DNA of 20,604 bases from Pseudomonadota bacterium (GTDB taxonomy: Bacteria > Pseudomonadota > Alphaproteobacteria > Caulobacterales > Caulobacteraceae): the NCBI GenBank assembly GCA_023433585.1, contig JAEZCL010000218.1, positions 1-20,604 on the forward strand. The letters are read 5' to 3'. The notes under the pieces are model-generated. The model did no database searches. It was not told the DNA's origin and saw only the letters and a program-made list of their open reading frames with translations. The position numbers and the translations under genes were made by a program. This document shows positions 1-7,278 of this stretch, one piece after another. Each line of letters starts with the position of its first letter. The stretch's first letter is position 1.

Positions 1-54
1 GGGAGCCGGGTTGAGACATCGGGGTCATTTCAGTGGGACGTGCTTTCAAACGGT

Positions 55-148
55 CGCCCGGTTCGCCCGGTTCGGCCGACCGGGCGGGTCAAATTTCGAG
101 CGGATTCGTCCCGGATCGTCGCTGCACGCCGTCCGGGATGACAAGAGG
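55..148. repeat. Hairpin-forming region downstream of hemA
   Basis: Two small inverted repeats lie in the non-coding DNA after the hemA stop codon. A direct duplication of the 9-mer CGCCCGGTT (55-63 and 64-72) leads into an 8-bp stem (64-71 with 79-86, loop 72-78). A second stem pairs TCCCGGA (109-115) with TCCGGGA (132-138), followed by GATGAC. This second one resembles the 'gtcatcccgga' type of alphaproteobacterial palindromic repeat. Either could end or stabilise the hemA transcript, but neither has a T-tract. Nothing else is recognisable in 1-161. Confidence 0.4.
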
Positions 149-161
149 GATTGAGTTCACC

Positions 162-1388
162 TCACGCCGCGCTGGGCATCCGCGCGACGTTGCAGCGGGT
201 CCACAGCTTGTCCATGGCATCCACCAGGGCGTCCATCATGCCGTCGTCGTGGTTGGGCGACGGGGTGAAGCGCAGGCGCTCGGTCCCCTTGGGCACGGTG
301 GGATAGTTGATCGGCTGGACGTAGATGCCGAAGTCCTCCAGCAGCATGTCCGAGACCATCTTGCAGTGGACCGGATCGCCCACATGCACCGGCACGATGT
401 GGCTGACGCTGGGCAGGACGGGAATGCCCGCCTCGGCAAAGCGTTTCTTCAGGGCGGCGGCCCGCTCCTGATGCTGGGCGCGCAGGTCGGCGGCGCCTTT
501 CAGGTGGCGCACCGAGGCCAGGGCCCCCGCCGTCAGGGCCGGCGGCAGGCTGGTGGTGAAGATGAATCCCGCGGCCCAGCTACGCACGGCGTCCACGATC
601 ACGGCGTCGGCGGCGATGTATCCGCCCATCACCCCGATGGCCTTGCCCAAGGTGCATTCGATGATGTCGATCTGCTCCAGCAGGCCGTCACGCTCGGCCA
701 CGCCCGCGCCGCGCGCGCCGTAAAGGCCCACCGCATGGACCTCGTCCAGATAGGTCATGGCCCCGTATTTCCGGGCCAGGGCGACGGTCCCCTTCAGGTC
801 GGCGATGTCGCCGTCCATGGAATAGACGCTCTCGAAGGCGATCAGCTTGGGCGCGCCCGCCGGGGCGGCCTGCAGCAGCGCCTCCAGATGCTCAAGATCG
901 TTGTGCCGGAAGATGTGCCGCTCGCACCCGCCGTTCCTGATGCCCGCGATCATCGAGGCGTGGTTCAGCGAATCCGAAAAGATGATCAGACCCGGCAGGA
1001 TGCGCTGCAGCGTCGTCAGGGTCGCCTCATTGGCCACATAGCCCGAGGTGAACAAGAGCGCCGCTTCCTTGCCGTGCCAGTCGGCCAGCTCGGCCTCCAG
1101 GTCCACGGCCCAGCGGGTGGTGCCTGAAATGTTGCGCGTGCCCCCGGCCCCGGCCCCGGCCTTGTCGATGGCCGTCTGCATGGCCTCGAGCACCGCCGGG
1201 TGCTGGCCCATGCCCAGATAGTCGTTGGAGCACCAGACGATGACGTCCTGTTCGGTCCCGTCCTCGCGGCGGCGGATCGCGCGCGGAAACTGACCGCGCA
1301 CACGCTTCAGGTCGGCGAAGACACGATAGCGGCCTTCCTTCTGGACCTGATCGACAGCGTTCTGAAAGGCGGCCTTATAATCAAACAC
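162..1388 (-). CDS. hemA: 5-aminolevulinate synthase (ALAS)
   Basis: The 408-residue protein is a PLP-dependent alpha-oxoamine synthase that condenses glycine with succinyl-CoA to 5-aminolevulinate, the first step of heme synthesis by the C4 (Shemin) route used by alphaproteobacteria. Its start resembles known ALAS N-termini (FDYKAAFQNAV then YRVFADLKR). Visible family features are the glycine-rich GAGGTRNISGTT stretch (about 80-91), His143 in SLNHASMI, the cofactor-binding YLDEVHAVG (Asp215, His218), and the Schiff-base lysine Lys249 in TLGKAIGVMGGY, close to Lys248 of the Rhodobacter enzyme. The length is typical. The start codon is GTG, with a weak purine-rich GGAACGAG upstream. It appears to be transcribed alone, with a Fur-box-like palindrome about 100 bp upstream, suggesting control by iron. 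Identity is very secure. Confidence 0.97.
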   Translation of the reverse strand: MFDYKAAFQNAVDQVQKEGRYRVFADLKRVRGQFPRAIRRREDGTEQDVIVWCSNDYLGMGQHPAVLEAMQTAIDKAGAGAGGTRNISGTTRWAVDLEAELADWHGKEAALLFTSGYVANEATLTTLQRILPGLIIFSDSLNHASMIAGIRNGGCERHIFRHNDLEHLEALLQAAPAGAPKLIAFESVYSMDGDIADLKGTVALARKYGAMTYLDEVHAVGLYGARGAGVAERDGLLEQIDIIECTLGKAIGVMGGYIAADAVIVDAVRSWAAGFIFTTSLPPALTAGALASVRHLKGAADLRAQHQERAAALKKRFAEAGIPVLPSVSHIVPVHVGDPVHCKMVSDMLLEDFGIYVQPINYPTVPKGTERLRFTPSPNHDDGMMDALVDAMDKLWTRCNVARMPSAA

Positions 1389-1489
1389 GAAAACAGCTCG
1401 TTCCGCTTATGGATCGTCTTATCCGCCTTGTGCCCCCCACGAGCCCGCATGTCCACGAAAACCGCCGGACAAATGGCCGCAACCCCTTA

Positions 1490-1508
1490 ATTGATAACGG
1501 TTCTCAAT
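1490..1508 (-). promoter_or_regulatory. Fur-box-like palindrome upstream of hemA
   Basis: The 19-bp imperfect palindrome ATTGATAACGGTTCTCAAT has matching ends (ATTGA/TCAAT) and matching AAC/GTT around its centre. Its inner 15 bp fit the 7-1-7 Fur pattern TGATAATnATTATCA at 11 of 14 specified positions. It lies about 102-120 bp upstream of the hemA GTG. An iron-responsive regulator acting on heme synthesis would make sense. Whether Fur, Irr or another protein binds here cannot be told from sequence, and I could not place a clear -35/-10 pair beside it. Confidence 0.4.
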
Positions 1509-1522
1509 GTCGGATGATGGAG

Positions 1523-1606
1523 GGTGATAGCGCTAGTGAGTAGTGAGTGGATGAAGGCGACGGCGGGCATCCGCCGGACTATTCACGACTCACTAGCACT
1601 ATCACC
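1523..1606. repeat. Long imperfect inverted repeat between mmsB and hemA
   Basis: The arms 1523-1549 and 1580-1606 are about 27 bp each and pair with a few mismatches; the left arm starts GGTGATAGCGCTAGTGAGT and the complement of the right arm reads GGTGATAGTGCTAGTGAGT. Between them is a second perfect stem, CGGCGG (1561-1566) with CCGCCG (1571-1576), so the whole segment could fold as one extended hairpin. It begins 12 bp beyond the mmsB stop codon and could terminate or protect that mRNA, although no T-run follows. The GTGAGTAGTGAGT core is itself a short direct repeat. Confidence 0.6.
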
Positions 1607-1617
1607 CAACTCCGGCT

Positions 1618-2517
1618 TCACCCTCTCGGCAGATCGTCCAGCCTGCCGCGCAGGAACTGCAGCATGGCCGAGAAATCCCGCCCGCCGTAGCCCAGCCGAT
1701 CAAACAGGGCGTACATGGCCTCCGCCTGGGTCCCCAGCGGCGTCGACGCCCCCGCCTTGGCCGCCGCGTCCTGGGCCAGCTTCAGGTCCTTCAGCATCAT
1801 GGCCGTGGCGAAGCCGCCCTCGTATCCGCGATTGGACGGCGCCGCCGGAACCGGGCCGGGCCAGGGATAATAGCTGCTGACGCTCCAGCACTGCCCCGAC
1901 GATTTGGACGCGATCTCGAAGAACCGCTCCGGCTCCAGCCCCAGCCGCTCGGCCAGGGCGATGGCCTCGCACGTGCCGATCATCGAGATGCCCAACAGCA
2001 TGTTGTTGCAGATCTTGGCCGCCTGCCCCGCCCCGTGGTCGCCGGCGCGGATGGTGATCCGGCTCATGGGCTCCAGCGCCTCTTCCACGCGCGCGAACAC
2101 CGCCTCGTCGCAGCCGACCATGAAGGCCAGCGTCCCCGCGTCCGCCGCCGCCGTGCCGCCGGACACCGGCGCATCGGCAAAGGCGTAGCCCGCCTCCTGC
2201 GCCAAGCCCGCCACCTTGCGCGCGGTCTCCACGTCGATGGTCGAACAATCCACCAGCAGGGCCGATTTCGGCGCCGCGCCGATCACCTGCTCGGCATAGA
2301 CCTTATGCACATGCGGTCCGGCGGGCAGCATGGTGATGACCACGTCCGCATCCTTCACCGCCTCGGCCACCGAGGTCACGGGCGTGCAGCCCGCCGCCTT
2401 CGCCCGGTCCAGCGCCTCGGTCGACAGGTCGAACGCCGCCACGGTTCGCCCGGCCTTGGCCTGATTGGCCGCCATGCCGCCGCCCATGTTGCCCAGCCCG
2501 ATGAATGCGATTTTCAT
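1618..2517 (-). CDS. mmsB: 3-hydroxyisobutyrate dehydrogenase
   Basis: The 299-residue NAD-dependent beta-hydroxyacid dehydrogenase probably oxidises 3-hydroxyisobutyrate to methylmalonate semialdehyde in valine breakdown. The N-terminal Rossmann motif is IGLGNMGGGMA (6-16). The substrate-binding signature DAPVSGGTAAADAGTLAFMVG-like block spans about 115-135. The catalytic lysine is Lys168 in AKICNNMLL. Length matches the family. The ATG start is preceded by AGGGAG at good spacing. The gene stands alone: no other valine-catabolism gene (mmsA, acyl-CoA dehydrogenase, hydrolase) is visible in the window. Tartronate semialdehyde reductase and related beta-hydroxyacid dehydrogenases share these motifs, but the C-terminal YPWPGPVP...NRGYEGGF region fits the MmsB branch. 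Confidence 0.9.
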   Translation of the reverse strand: MKIAFIGLGNMGGGMAANQAKAGRTVAAFDLSTEALDRAKAAGCTPVTSVAEAVKDADVVITMLPAGPHVHKVYAEQVIGAAPKSALLVDCSTIDVETARKVAGLAQEAGYAFADAPVSGGTAAADAGTLAFMVGCDEAVFARVEEALEPMSRITIRAGDHGAGQAAKICNNMLLGISMIGTCEAIALAERLGLEPERFFEIASKSSGQCWSVSSYYPWPGPVPAAPSNRGYEGGFATAMMLKDLKLAQDAAAKAGASTPLGTQAEAMYALFDRLGYGGRDFSAMLQFLRGRLDDLPRG

Positions 2518-2615
2518 GTGCGCGTCTCCCTGTTCGCCGTTACGCCCGGCTTAGACCCATCGGGATTTGATCGCCAGCGGAGGCCCCACACGGGCGCAGG
2601 ATCGGTGCGAAATAC

Positions 2616-2643
2616 TTGACTTTTCCCTGTGGATTTCTATATG
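2616..2643 (+). promoter_or_regulatory. Candidate sigma-70-type promoter of the helicase gene
   Basis: TTGACT (2616-2621) and TATATG (2638-2643) are separated by 16 bp. Transcription would start near 2650 and leave a leader of about 100 nt before the ATG at 2750. AT-rich boxes of this kind stand out in the GC-rich surroundings. Leaders of this length are common in cold-regulated helicase mRNAs elsewhere, but no specific cold-shock element is recognised here. Confidence 0.45.
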
Positions 2644-2749
2644 GGCGCCAACAGTTCGGGACAGGTCTGGCGAATTCGCGCCGCCCGCTCGCCCAAGAGG
2701 GGCGGTTCCGCGCTTCCGTCGTCTGCAAAGACTTTTCCCCACAGGATAC

Positions 2750-4315
2750 ATGACCGAATTCACCAAGCTGGGCCTTTCGCCCACGACCCTCGCGGCCGTC
2801 GCCGCCACCGGCTACACCGAAGCCACCCCCATCCAGGAACAGGCCATTCCCGTCGCCCTCGCGGGCCGCGACGTGCTGGGCATCGCCCAGACCGGCACGG
2901 GCAAGACGGCCGCCTTCACCCTGCCCATGATCGACCGGCTGGCCTCGGGCCGCGCCCGGGCGCGCATGCCCCGGGCCCTGGTGCTGGCGCCGACCCGCGA
3001 ACTGGCCGACCAGGTGGCCGAGAGCTTCGCCAAATACGCCAAGGGCACGCGCCTGAACTGGGCGCTGCTGATCGGCGGCGTCTCCATGGGCGATCAGGTG
3101 GCCCTCTTGGACAAGGGCGTGGACGTGCTGATCGCCACGCCGGGCCGCCTTCTGGACCTGTTCGAGCGCGGCAAGATCCTGCTGACGGGCGTGCAGATCA
3201 TGGTGGTGGACGAAGCCGACCGGATGCTGGACATGGGCTTCATCCCGGACATCGAGCGCATCTTCAAGCTGACGCCGCCGCGCCGCCAGACCCTGTTCTT
3301 CTCGGCCACCATGCCGCCCGAGATCACCCGCCTGACCCAGGCCTTCCTGAAGGATCCGACCCGGATCGCGGCGTCGCGCCCGGCCATGACGGCCGAGACC
3401 ATCGCCCAGTATCTGGTGCGCATCCCCACCAGCGACCCCAAGGCCAAGCGCACCGCCCTGCGCGCCCTGGTGGCCCGCGAAGACGTGAAGAACGGCATCG
3501 TCTTCTGCAACCGCAAGTCCGAGGTGGACATCGTGGCCAAGTCGCTGAAGACGCACGGCTTCGACGCCGCGCCGATCCACGGCGACCTGGACCAGTCCCT
3601 GCGCATGAAGACGCTGGCCGCGTTCCGTTCGGGCGAGCTGAAGCTGCTGGTGGCCTCCGACGTGGCCGCGCGCGGGCTGGACATCCCCGACGTCAGCCAT
3701 GTGTTCAACTACGACGTCTCGCACCACGCCGACGACTATGTACACCGCATCGGCCGGACCGGCCGCGCGGGCCGCAAGGGCCAGGCCTTCATGATCGTCA
3801 CCCCGGCCGACGACAAGTCGCTCGACAAGGTGCTGAAGCTCATCAAGATGGCGCCCGAGGAACTGACGCTGGACATCGACTGGTCGGGCGTGCCCTCCGG
3901 CGGCCAATCTCGCGGCGGACGCAAGGCGCCCGAACGCAGCGAGCGCTCTTCTCGAGGCGCGCGCCGCCCCGCCCGCGCCGATGCGTCTCCCGAGACGCCC
4001 GTCGAGACGGCGTCGACCCCGGCGGCGGCGGTCGAAACGACGCCCGAGTCGCTGAACGAGGCGCCTCGCCGGACGCGCAGCCGTCGCTCGTCCCGTGCCG
4101 ACGCCCCCGCCGCGGCGCCCGCTCCGGCCCCCCAGGCTGAAACCCAGGAAGCCCCGGCTCCGCGGATGGCCCCCGCGGCCGAACCCCGGCTGACCCAGGC
4201 CGAGCGTCGCCCGAACGGACGCAAGCGCGAGGACGCCGAACCGGCCGCCAAGGGTTCCGGCTTCGGCGCCGACATTCCCGCCTTCCTGCGCCGCCCGGTC
4301 CCGACCCACTCCTGA
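2750..4315 (+). CDS. DEAD-box ATP-dependent RNA helicase (RhlB/RhlE-like)
   Basis: The 521-residue protein unwinds RNA duplexes with ATP and probably works in RNA decay or ribosome assembly. All core motifs are present: Q motif GYTEATPIQEQAIP (21-34), Walker A AQTGTGKT (46-53), PTRELA, TPGRLLD, DEAD (154-157), SAT (175-177), IVFCNRK, SDVAARGLDIPD and HRIGRTGR (332-339). From about residue 390 a long low-complexity tail rich in Arg, Ala and Pro follows, typical of an RNA- or partner-binding extension. I start it at ATG 2750 because MTEFTKLGLSPTTLAAV matches family N-termini and AGGA precedes it; the frame is open further upstream (to 2567), but that stretch overlaps the promoter. From memory, an RNase E-associated RhlB sits next to a diguanylate cyclase gene in Caulobacter, so RhlB is plausible. 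Confidence 0.92.
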   Translation: MTEFTKLGLSPTTLAAVAATGYTEATPIQEQAIPVALAGRDVLGIAQTGTGKTAAFTLPMIDRLASGRARARMPRALVLAPTRELADQVAESFAKYAKGTRLNWALLIGGVSMGDQVALLDKGVDVLIATPGRLLDLFERGKILLTGVQIMVVDEADRMLDMGFIPDIERIFKLTPPRRQTLFFSATMPPEITRLTQAFLKDPTRIAASRPAMTAETIAQYLVRIPTSDPKAKRTALRALVAREDVKNGIVFCNRKSEVDIVAKSLKTHGFDAAPIHGDLDQSLRMKTLAAFRSGELKLLVASDVAARGLDIPDVSHVFNYDVSHHADDYVHRIGRTGRAGRKGQAFMIVTPADDKSLDKVLKLIKMAPEELTLDIDWSGVPSGGQSRGGRKAPERSERSSRGARRPARADASPETPVETASTPAAAVETTPESLNEAPRRTRSRRSSRADAPAAAPAPAPQAETQEAPAPRMAPAAEPRLTQAERRPNGRKREDAEPAAKGSGFGADIPAFLRRPVPTHS

Positions 4316-4400
4316 TCGAACGCCGCTTTTTAACTTCGTCCTTACTTCGGCGGTCTAGCCTCCCCGTGAGCGTCAGAACGGCGCGGCATGGGGACGGGGA

Positions 4401-5453
4401 ATGACGACTCAGGTTGAAACCACGCTTCGGGGGCCCGCCGCCTTCTCACTGGCGCGTCAGGCTCTGGAGTCGATGGAGACGGCCGGAGTCTGGCCGACCC
4501 CGCTGAACTTCGAACTTTGGCTGCACTTCCTGGGCGATCCGGACGGACCGCTGGGCCGCGAGATGAAGCGTCTTCTGGACGAAGCCTGCCCCATCACCGA
4601 AGACGTCAGCGAAAGCCTGGTGGCCGAGTATCTGCCGCGCGGCCGCCTGAGCGACGAGATCCGCGACGCCGGGCTGACGCTGAACCGCGAACTGCACACG
4701 GTGGCCGAGGTGATCGCCGAGGCCCGCTCGTCCCAGGCCGAATACGGCGTCGTCCTGGCCGAGGCCGAGGCGGGCATGGAGAATGATCTCGCCCCCTCCG
4801 ACCTGAAAAGCCTGGTCGGCGGCCTGACCGACGCCACCCGCAAGATTCACCGCGAGAACGCCAGCCTGGAAAAGCGGCTGGAGGCGTCCACCCGCGAGGT
4901 GGGCCAGTTGCGCGAACACCTGGAGCAGGTGCGCCGCGACGCCATGACCGACGCCCTGACCAATCTGGCCAACCGCAAGGCTTTCGACGAGGAGCTGGAG
5001 CGGGCCTGCGCCGACGCCGGCCCCGGCGGCGCCCTGACGCTCGCCGTTCTCGACATCGATCACTTCAAGCGCTTCAACGACACCTGGGGCCACCAGACGG
5101 GCGATCAGGTGCTGCGCTATGTGGCCAGCGTGCTGGGCCGTTCGCTGCGGCCGCCGCGCATCGCCGCGCGCTACGGCGGCGAGGAGTTCGCCATGTTGTT
5201 CCCCGGCGACACCGCGCGCGTGGCCGAAACGGTGCTGAACAGCATCCGCAAAGAGATCGCGTCCCGCAATCTGCGCCGACGGTCCACCAATGACGATCTC
5301 GGCTCGGTGACCGTGTCCATCGGTCTGGCCCAGAAAATGCCCAGCGACACCGCCATCGCCCTGATGGGCCGCGCCGACGAGGCGCTCTATGCCTCCAAAC
5401 ATGCCGGGCGGAACCGGGTCACCAGCGCCGCCCAGATGTCCAAGGCCGCCTAG
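4401..5453 (+). CDS. GGDEF diguanylate cyclase, soluble, coiled-coil (DgcB-like)
   Basis: The 350-residue protein should make cyclic di-GMP from two GTP. No signal peptide or membrane segment is seen. Residues 1-130 are a helical region of unknown fold, about 135-178 is charged and heptad-like (coiled coil, probably for dimerisation), and the GGDEF domain runs from DALTNLANR (184) to the end. The active site is RYGGEEF with GGEEF at 259-263, and DIDHFKRFND (218-227) carries the metal and guanine-binding residues. The inhibitory RxxD motif is degenerate: Arg250 is present but position 253 is Arg instead of Asp, so classical product inhibition may be lost. ATG 4401 follows GGGGA. Size, coiled coil and neighbours fit Caulobacter DgcB as I recall it, which links c-di-GMP to surface attachment. 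Confidence 0.92.
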   Translation: MTTQVETTLRGPAAFSLARQALESMETAGVWPTPLNFELWLHFLGDPDGPLGREMKRLLDEACPITEDVSESLVAEYLPRGRLSDEIRDAGLTLNRELHTVAEVIAEARSSQAEYGVVLAEAEAGMENDLAPSDLKSLVGGLTDATRKIHRENASLEKRLEASTREVGQLREHLEQVRRDAMTDALTNLANRKAFDEELERACADAGPGGALTLAVLDIDHFKRFNDTWGHQTGDQVLRYVASVLGRSLRPPRIAARYGGEEFAMLFPGDTARVAETVLNSIRKEIASRNLRRRSTNDDLGSVTVSIGLAQKMPSDTAIALMGRADEALYASKHAGRNRVTSAAQMSKAA

Positions 5454-5458
5454 CCCCA

Positions 5459-5486
5459 AGACCCAACACCCAACACCCAGCAGCCT
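5459..5486 (+). repeat. Short AACACCC-type direct repeat
   Basis: The gap between the cyclase and acyltransferase genes carries a three-fold ACCCAACACCCAACACCC run, ending in CAGCAGCC. It is short and outside both coding regions. It resembles the simple junk repeats seen between genes in Caulobacterales. No function is evident. Confidence 0.4.
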
Positions 5487-5520
5487 AGCTCCGGCCGCGA
5501 ATCGCGCTCAGGGTGGCGTC

Positions 5521-6291
5521 ATGCGCAGTTTCGCCTTCGCCCTCGCCTACTGGCCCCTGTCCGTCCTGCACACCGTCGCGGCCGCCTTCGCCGCCCTGGT
5601 TCCCGGGCGCGGCCTGGTCCACGCCGTGATCCGCAGCTACGTCCGCTCCATGGTCTGGGCCATGCGGGTGCTGGCGGGCATCCGCATCCGGGTGCGCGGC
5701 CGCGAACGGCTGCCCGACGGCGCCTTCATCCTGGCCTGCAAGCATCAGTCCTGGGGCGACGGCTTTTCGATCTACAATCAGTTCGACGACCTGGCCTTCG
5801 TCACCGGCGACCACCTGGAACGGTTCCCTCTGCTTGGAACCGTGCTGAGAAAGCTGGGCGCCATCGTGGTCAACAACTGCGGCGGCCACGAAGCGCGCAA
5901 GGCCCTGGCCCAGCGCGCCGCCGAAGCCCACGCCCACGGCCGCAGGATCCTGATCTATCCCGAAGGCAATCTGGCCAAGGTGGGCGAGAAGTTCCGCTAC
6001 CGGTCCGGCGTCTGGCACATGTACCGCGACTTCCAGATGCCCGTGGTTCCCGTCGCCACCAACCTGGGCCTGTTCTGGCCCCAGGAAGCCTATGAAACGC
6101 GGCCCGGAACCGCGACCCTGGAGTTCCTCGACCCCATCCCCCTGGGCCTGGGCAAGGAGGAGTTCATGGCCCGGCTTGAAGCCGCCGTGGAGACCCGCAC
6201 CGCCGAACTGGTCGCCGAGGCCACGGGGGCGCCGGTGATCCCGGCGGTCCAGGTTCCAACGCCGGACGAAGCGCGCAAAGCCACGACCTGA
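5521..6291 (+). CDS. Lysophospholipid / 1-acyl-sn-glycerol-3-phosphate acyltransferase family (PlsC-like)
   Basis: The 256-residue membrane-associated acyltransferase probably adds a fatty acyl chain to lysophosphatidic acid or a related lysolipid at the inner membrane. A hydrophobic N-terminus (about 4-30) can anchor it. The catalytic HX4D motif is KHQSWGD (His75, Asp80), the second conserved block lies around FPLLGTVLRKLGAIVV (102-117), and the EGT-type motif appears as YPEGN (146-150), followed by MPVVPVATN. I place the start at ATG 5521, preceded by AGGGTGG; an upstream open stretch overlaps the cyclase gene and looks non-coding. It sits 67 bp after the cyclase gene. The stop codon is inside the left arm of a 34-bp inverted repeat. 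Substrate specificity cannot be told from the sequence. Confidence 0.88.
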   Translation: MRSFAFALAYWPLSVLHTVAAAFAALVPGRGLVHAVIRSYVRSMVWAMRVLAGIRIRVRGRERLPDGAFILACKHQSWGDGFSIYNQFDDLAFVTGDHLERFPLLGTVLRKLGAIVVNNCGGHEARKALAQRAAEAHAHGRRILIYPEGNLAKVGEKFRYRSGVWHMYRDFQMPVVPVATNLGLFWPQEAYETRPGTATLEFLDPIPLGLGKEEFMARLEAAVETRTAELVAEATGAPVIPAVQVPTPDEARKATT

Positions 6292-6496
6292 TCCTTCTCC
6301 CTCCCCTTCATGGGGAGGGGGGTCGGCGCGTAGCGACGGCCGGGTGGGAAGGGCTGGGCGACAAGGGCGCTGTCTTTACGCCACCACTCGGCGCGCGGAG
6401 CCTCGCTGCTTGAGCGCGCTGTCTCGCCTTGCCCTCCCCACCGGGCTTCGCCTTCGGCTCAGCCCCCCTCCCCATGAAGGGGAGGGAGAAGGATCA
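6289..6496. repeat. Palindromic element with perfect 34-bp inverted repeats between convergent genes
   Basis: Left arm 6289-6322 and right arm 6463-6496 are exact reverse complements. Each arm also holds its own hairpin (CCCTCCCC-TTCAT-GGGGAGGG). Each arm begins, on the strand of its gene, with TGATCC, and the TGA is the stop codon of the acyltransferase gene (plus) or sufA (minus). The 140-bp interior shares CGGCCGGGTGGGAAGGGCT and TTCGCCTTCGGCTCAG with the copies at 16.1-16.5 kb, so this is one family of dispersed elements. Placed between converging genes, it could act as a two-way terminator. Confidence 0.85.
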
Positions 6497-6880
6497 GTCC
6501 GTCACCGGCATGATCGTCACGCTTTCCCCGCACCCGCAGGCGTCCGTCTCGTTCGGGTTCCGGAACACGAATTTCGACGCCAGTTGCGTCGTCTCGTAGT
6601 CGATCTCCGTCCCGATCAGGAACAGCACCGCCTTGGGGTCGATCAGGATGGTGACGCCCTTGTCCTCGACCACCTCGTCCAGCGGTTCGATCGTCTCGGC
6701 ATAGGCGAAGGTGTATTCCTGGCCCGCACAGCCGCCGTTCTTCACCCCCACGCGCAGGCCGACATAGGGTTGGTCCGCCTTCGCCATGATCGTCTTCACG
6801 CGCATGGCGGCGGCGTCCGTCAGGGTGACGGCCTTGGGGCGCGGGCGGCGCGGACGGGTCGTGGTCTGAAGCTCGGTCAT
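6494..6880 (-). CDS. sufA: A-type Fe-S cluster carrier (SufA/ErpA/IscA family)
   Basis: The 128-residue protein is the last gene of the suf operon and should receive Fe-S clusters from SufBCD and pass them to apoproteins. The HesB fold is recognisable from LTDAAAMRVKTIM onward, with first cysteine in NGGCAGQEYTF and the C-terminal pair CGC in DACGCGESV, the three ligands of A-type carriers. A basic Pro/Arg-rich N-terminal segment precedes the domain. I start it at ATG 6880, which overlaps the sufT stop by one base (TGATG); the frame is open further upstream but that part overlaps sufT. The stop codon lies in the right arm of the 34-bp inverted repeat. SufA is favoured over ErpA or IscA by operon position. 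Confidence 0.92.
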   Translation of the reverse strand: MTELQTTTRPRRPRPKAVTLTDAAAMRVKTIMAKADQPYVGLRVGVKNGGCAGQEYTFAYAETIEPLDEVVEDKGVTILIDPKAVLFLIGTEIDYETTQLASKFVFRNPNETDACGCGESVTIMPVTD

Positions 6881-7278
6881 CAGAACATGTTCAGCTGCAG
6901 CTTGGCCTCGTCGCTCATGCGCGAGGGGTCCCACGGCGGGTCGAACACCAGGTTGGCGTGGGCGGACTTCACGCCCTCCACCTTCATCACCGCGTCCTCG
7001 ACCCAGCCCGGCATCTCGCCGGCCACCGGACACCCCGGCGCGGTCAGGGTCATCTCCACCAGCACGTCGCGGTCATCCGACACGTCCACCTTGTAGATCA
7101 GGCCCAACTCATAGATGTCGACCGGGATTTCCGGGTCGTAAACGGTCTTCAGCGCCGCCACCAGATCGTCGGTCAGCTTGTCCAGTTCGGCCTGCGACAG
7201 GGCCGCCGCCTTGGGCGCGTCCCAGGCTTCGGCGAAGGTCGCATTATCGGTTATCGGCTTGTCATCCATGGTCGTCAC
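6880..7278 (-). CDS. sufT: SufT / DUF59 (MIP18-like) Fe-S assembly factor
   Basis: The 132-residue protein belongs to the DUF59/MIP18 family, accessory factors in Fe-S cluster maturation. Diagnostic blocks are LKTVYDPEIPVDIYELGLIY (about 43-62) and TLTAPGCPVAGEMP with the conserved cysteine Cys83, and the SufT-type C-terminus WDPSRMSDEAKLQLNMF. About 30 less conserved residues precede the domain. The GTG at 7278 overlaps the sufS stop codon as GTGA; an in-frame ATG three codons later (7269) is an alternative. It lies between sufS and sufA, the usual place for this gene in alphaproteobacterial suf operons. Biochemical role in the family is still loosely defined. Confidence 0.92.
   Translation of the reverse strand: MTTMDDKPITDNATFAEAWDAPKAAALSQAELDKLTDDLVAALKTVYDPEIPVDIYELGLIYKVDVSDDRDVLVEMTLTAPGCPVAGEMPGWVEDAVMKVEGVKSAHANLVFDPPWDPSRMSDEAKLQLNMF

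Noticed and set aside
2567..2749. Upstream extension of the helicase reading frame
   Set aside because: It overlaps a good promoter, has no family similarity, and ATG 2750 gives the normal helicase N-terminus.
2540..4309. A 589-residue minus-strand frame opposite the helicase
   Set aside because: The plus strand encodes every helicase motif in order; the minus frame is a composition shadow with no domain.
4316..4400. Rho-independent terminator after the helicase gene
   Set aside because: CGCCG and CGGCG can pair only across a loop of more than 20 bases, and the TTTTT lies inside the loop, so it does not form the usual terminator.
6323..6462. A gene inside the 34-bp inverted repeat element
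   Set aside because: The 140-bp interior has no sustained frame with a start and ribosome-binding site, and matches non-coding repeat copies at 16.1-16.5 kb.
6881..7033. Longer start for sufA
   Set aside because: It would lie wholly within sufT; the ATG at 6880 overlaps the sufT stop and directly precedes the A-type carrier domain.
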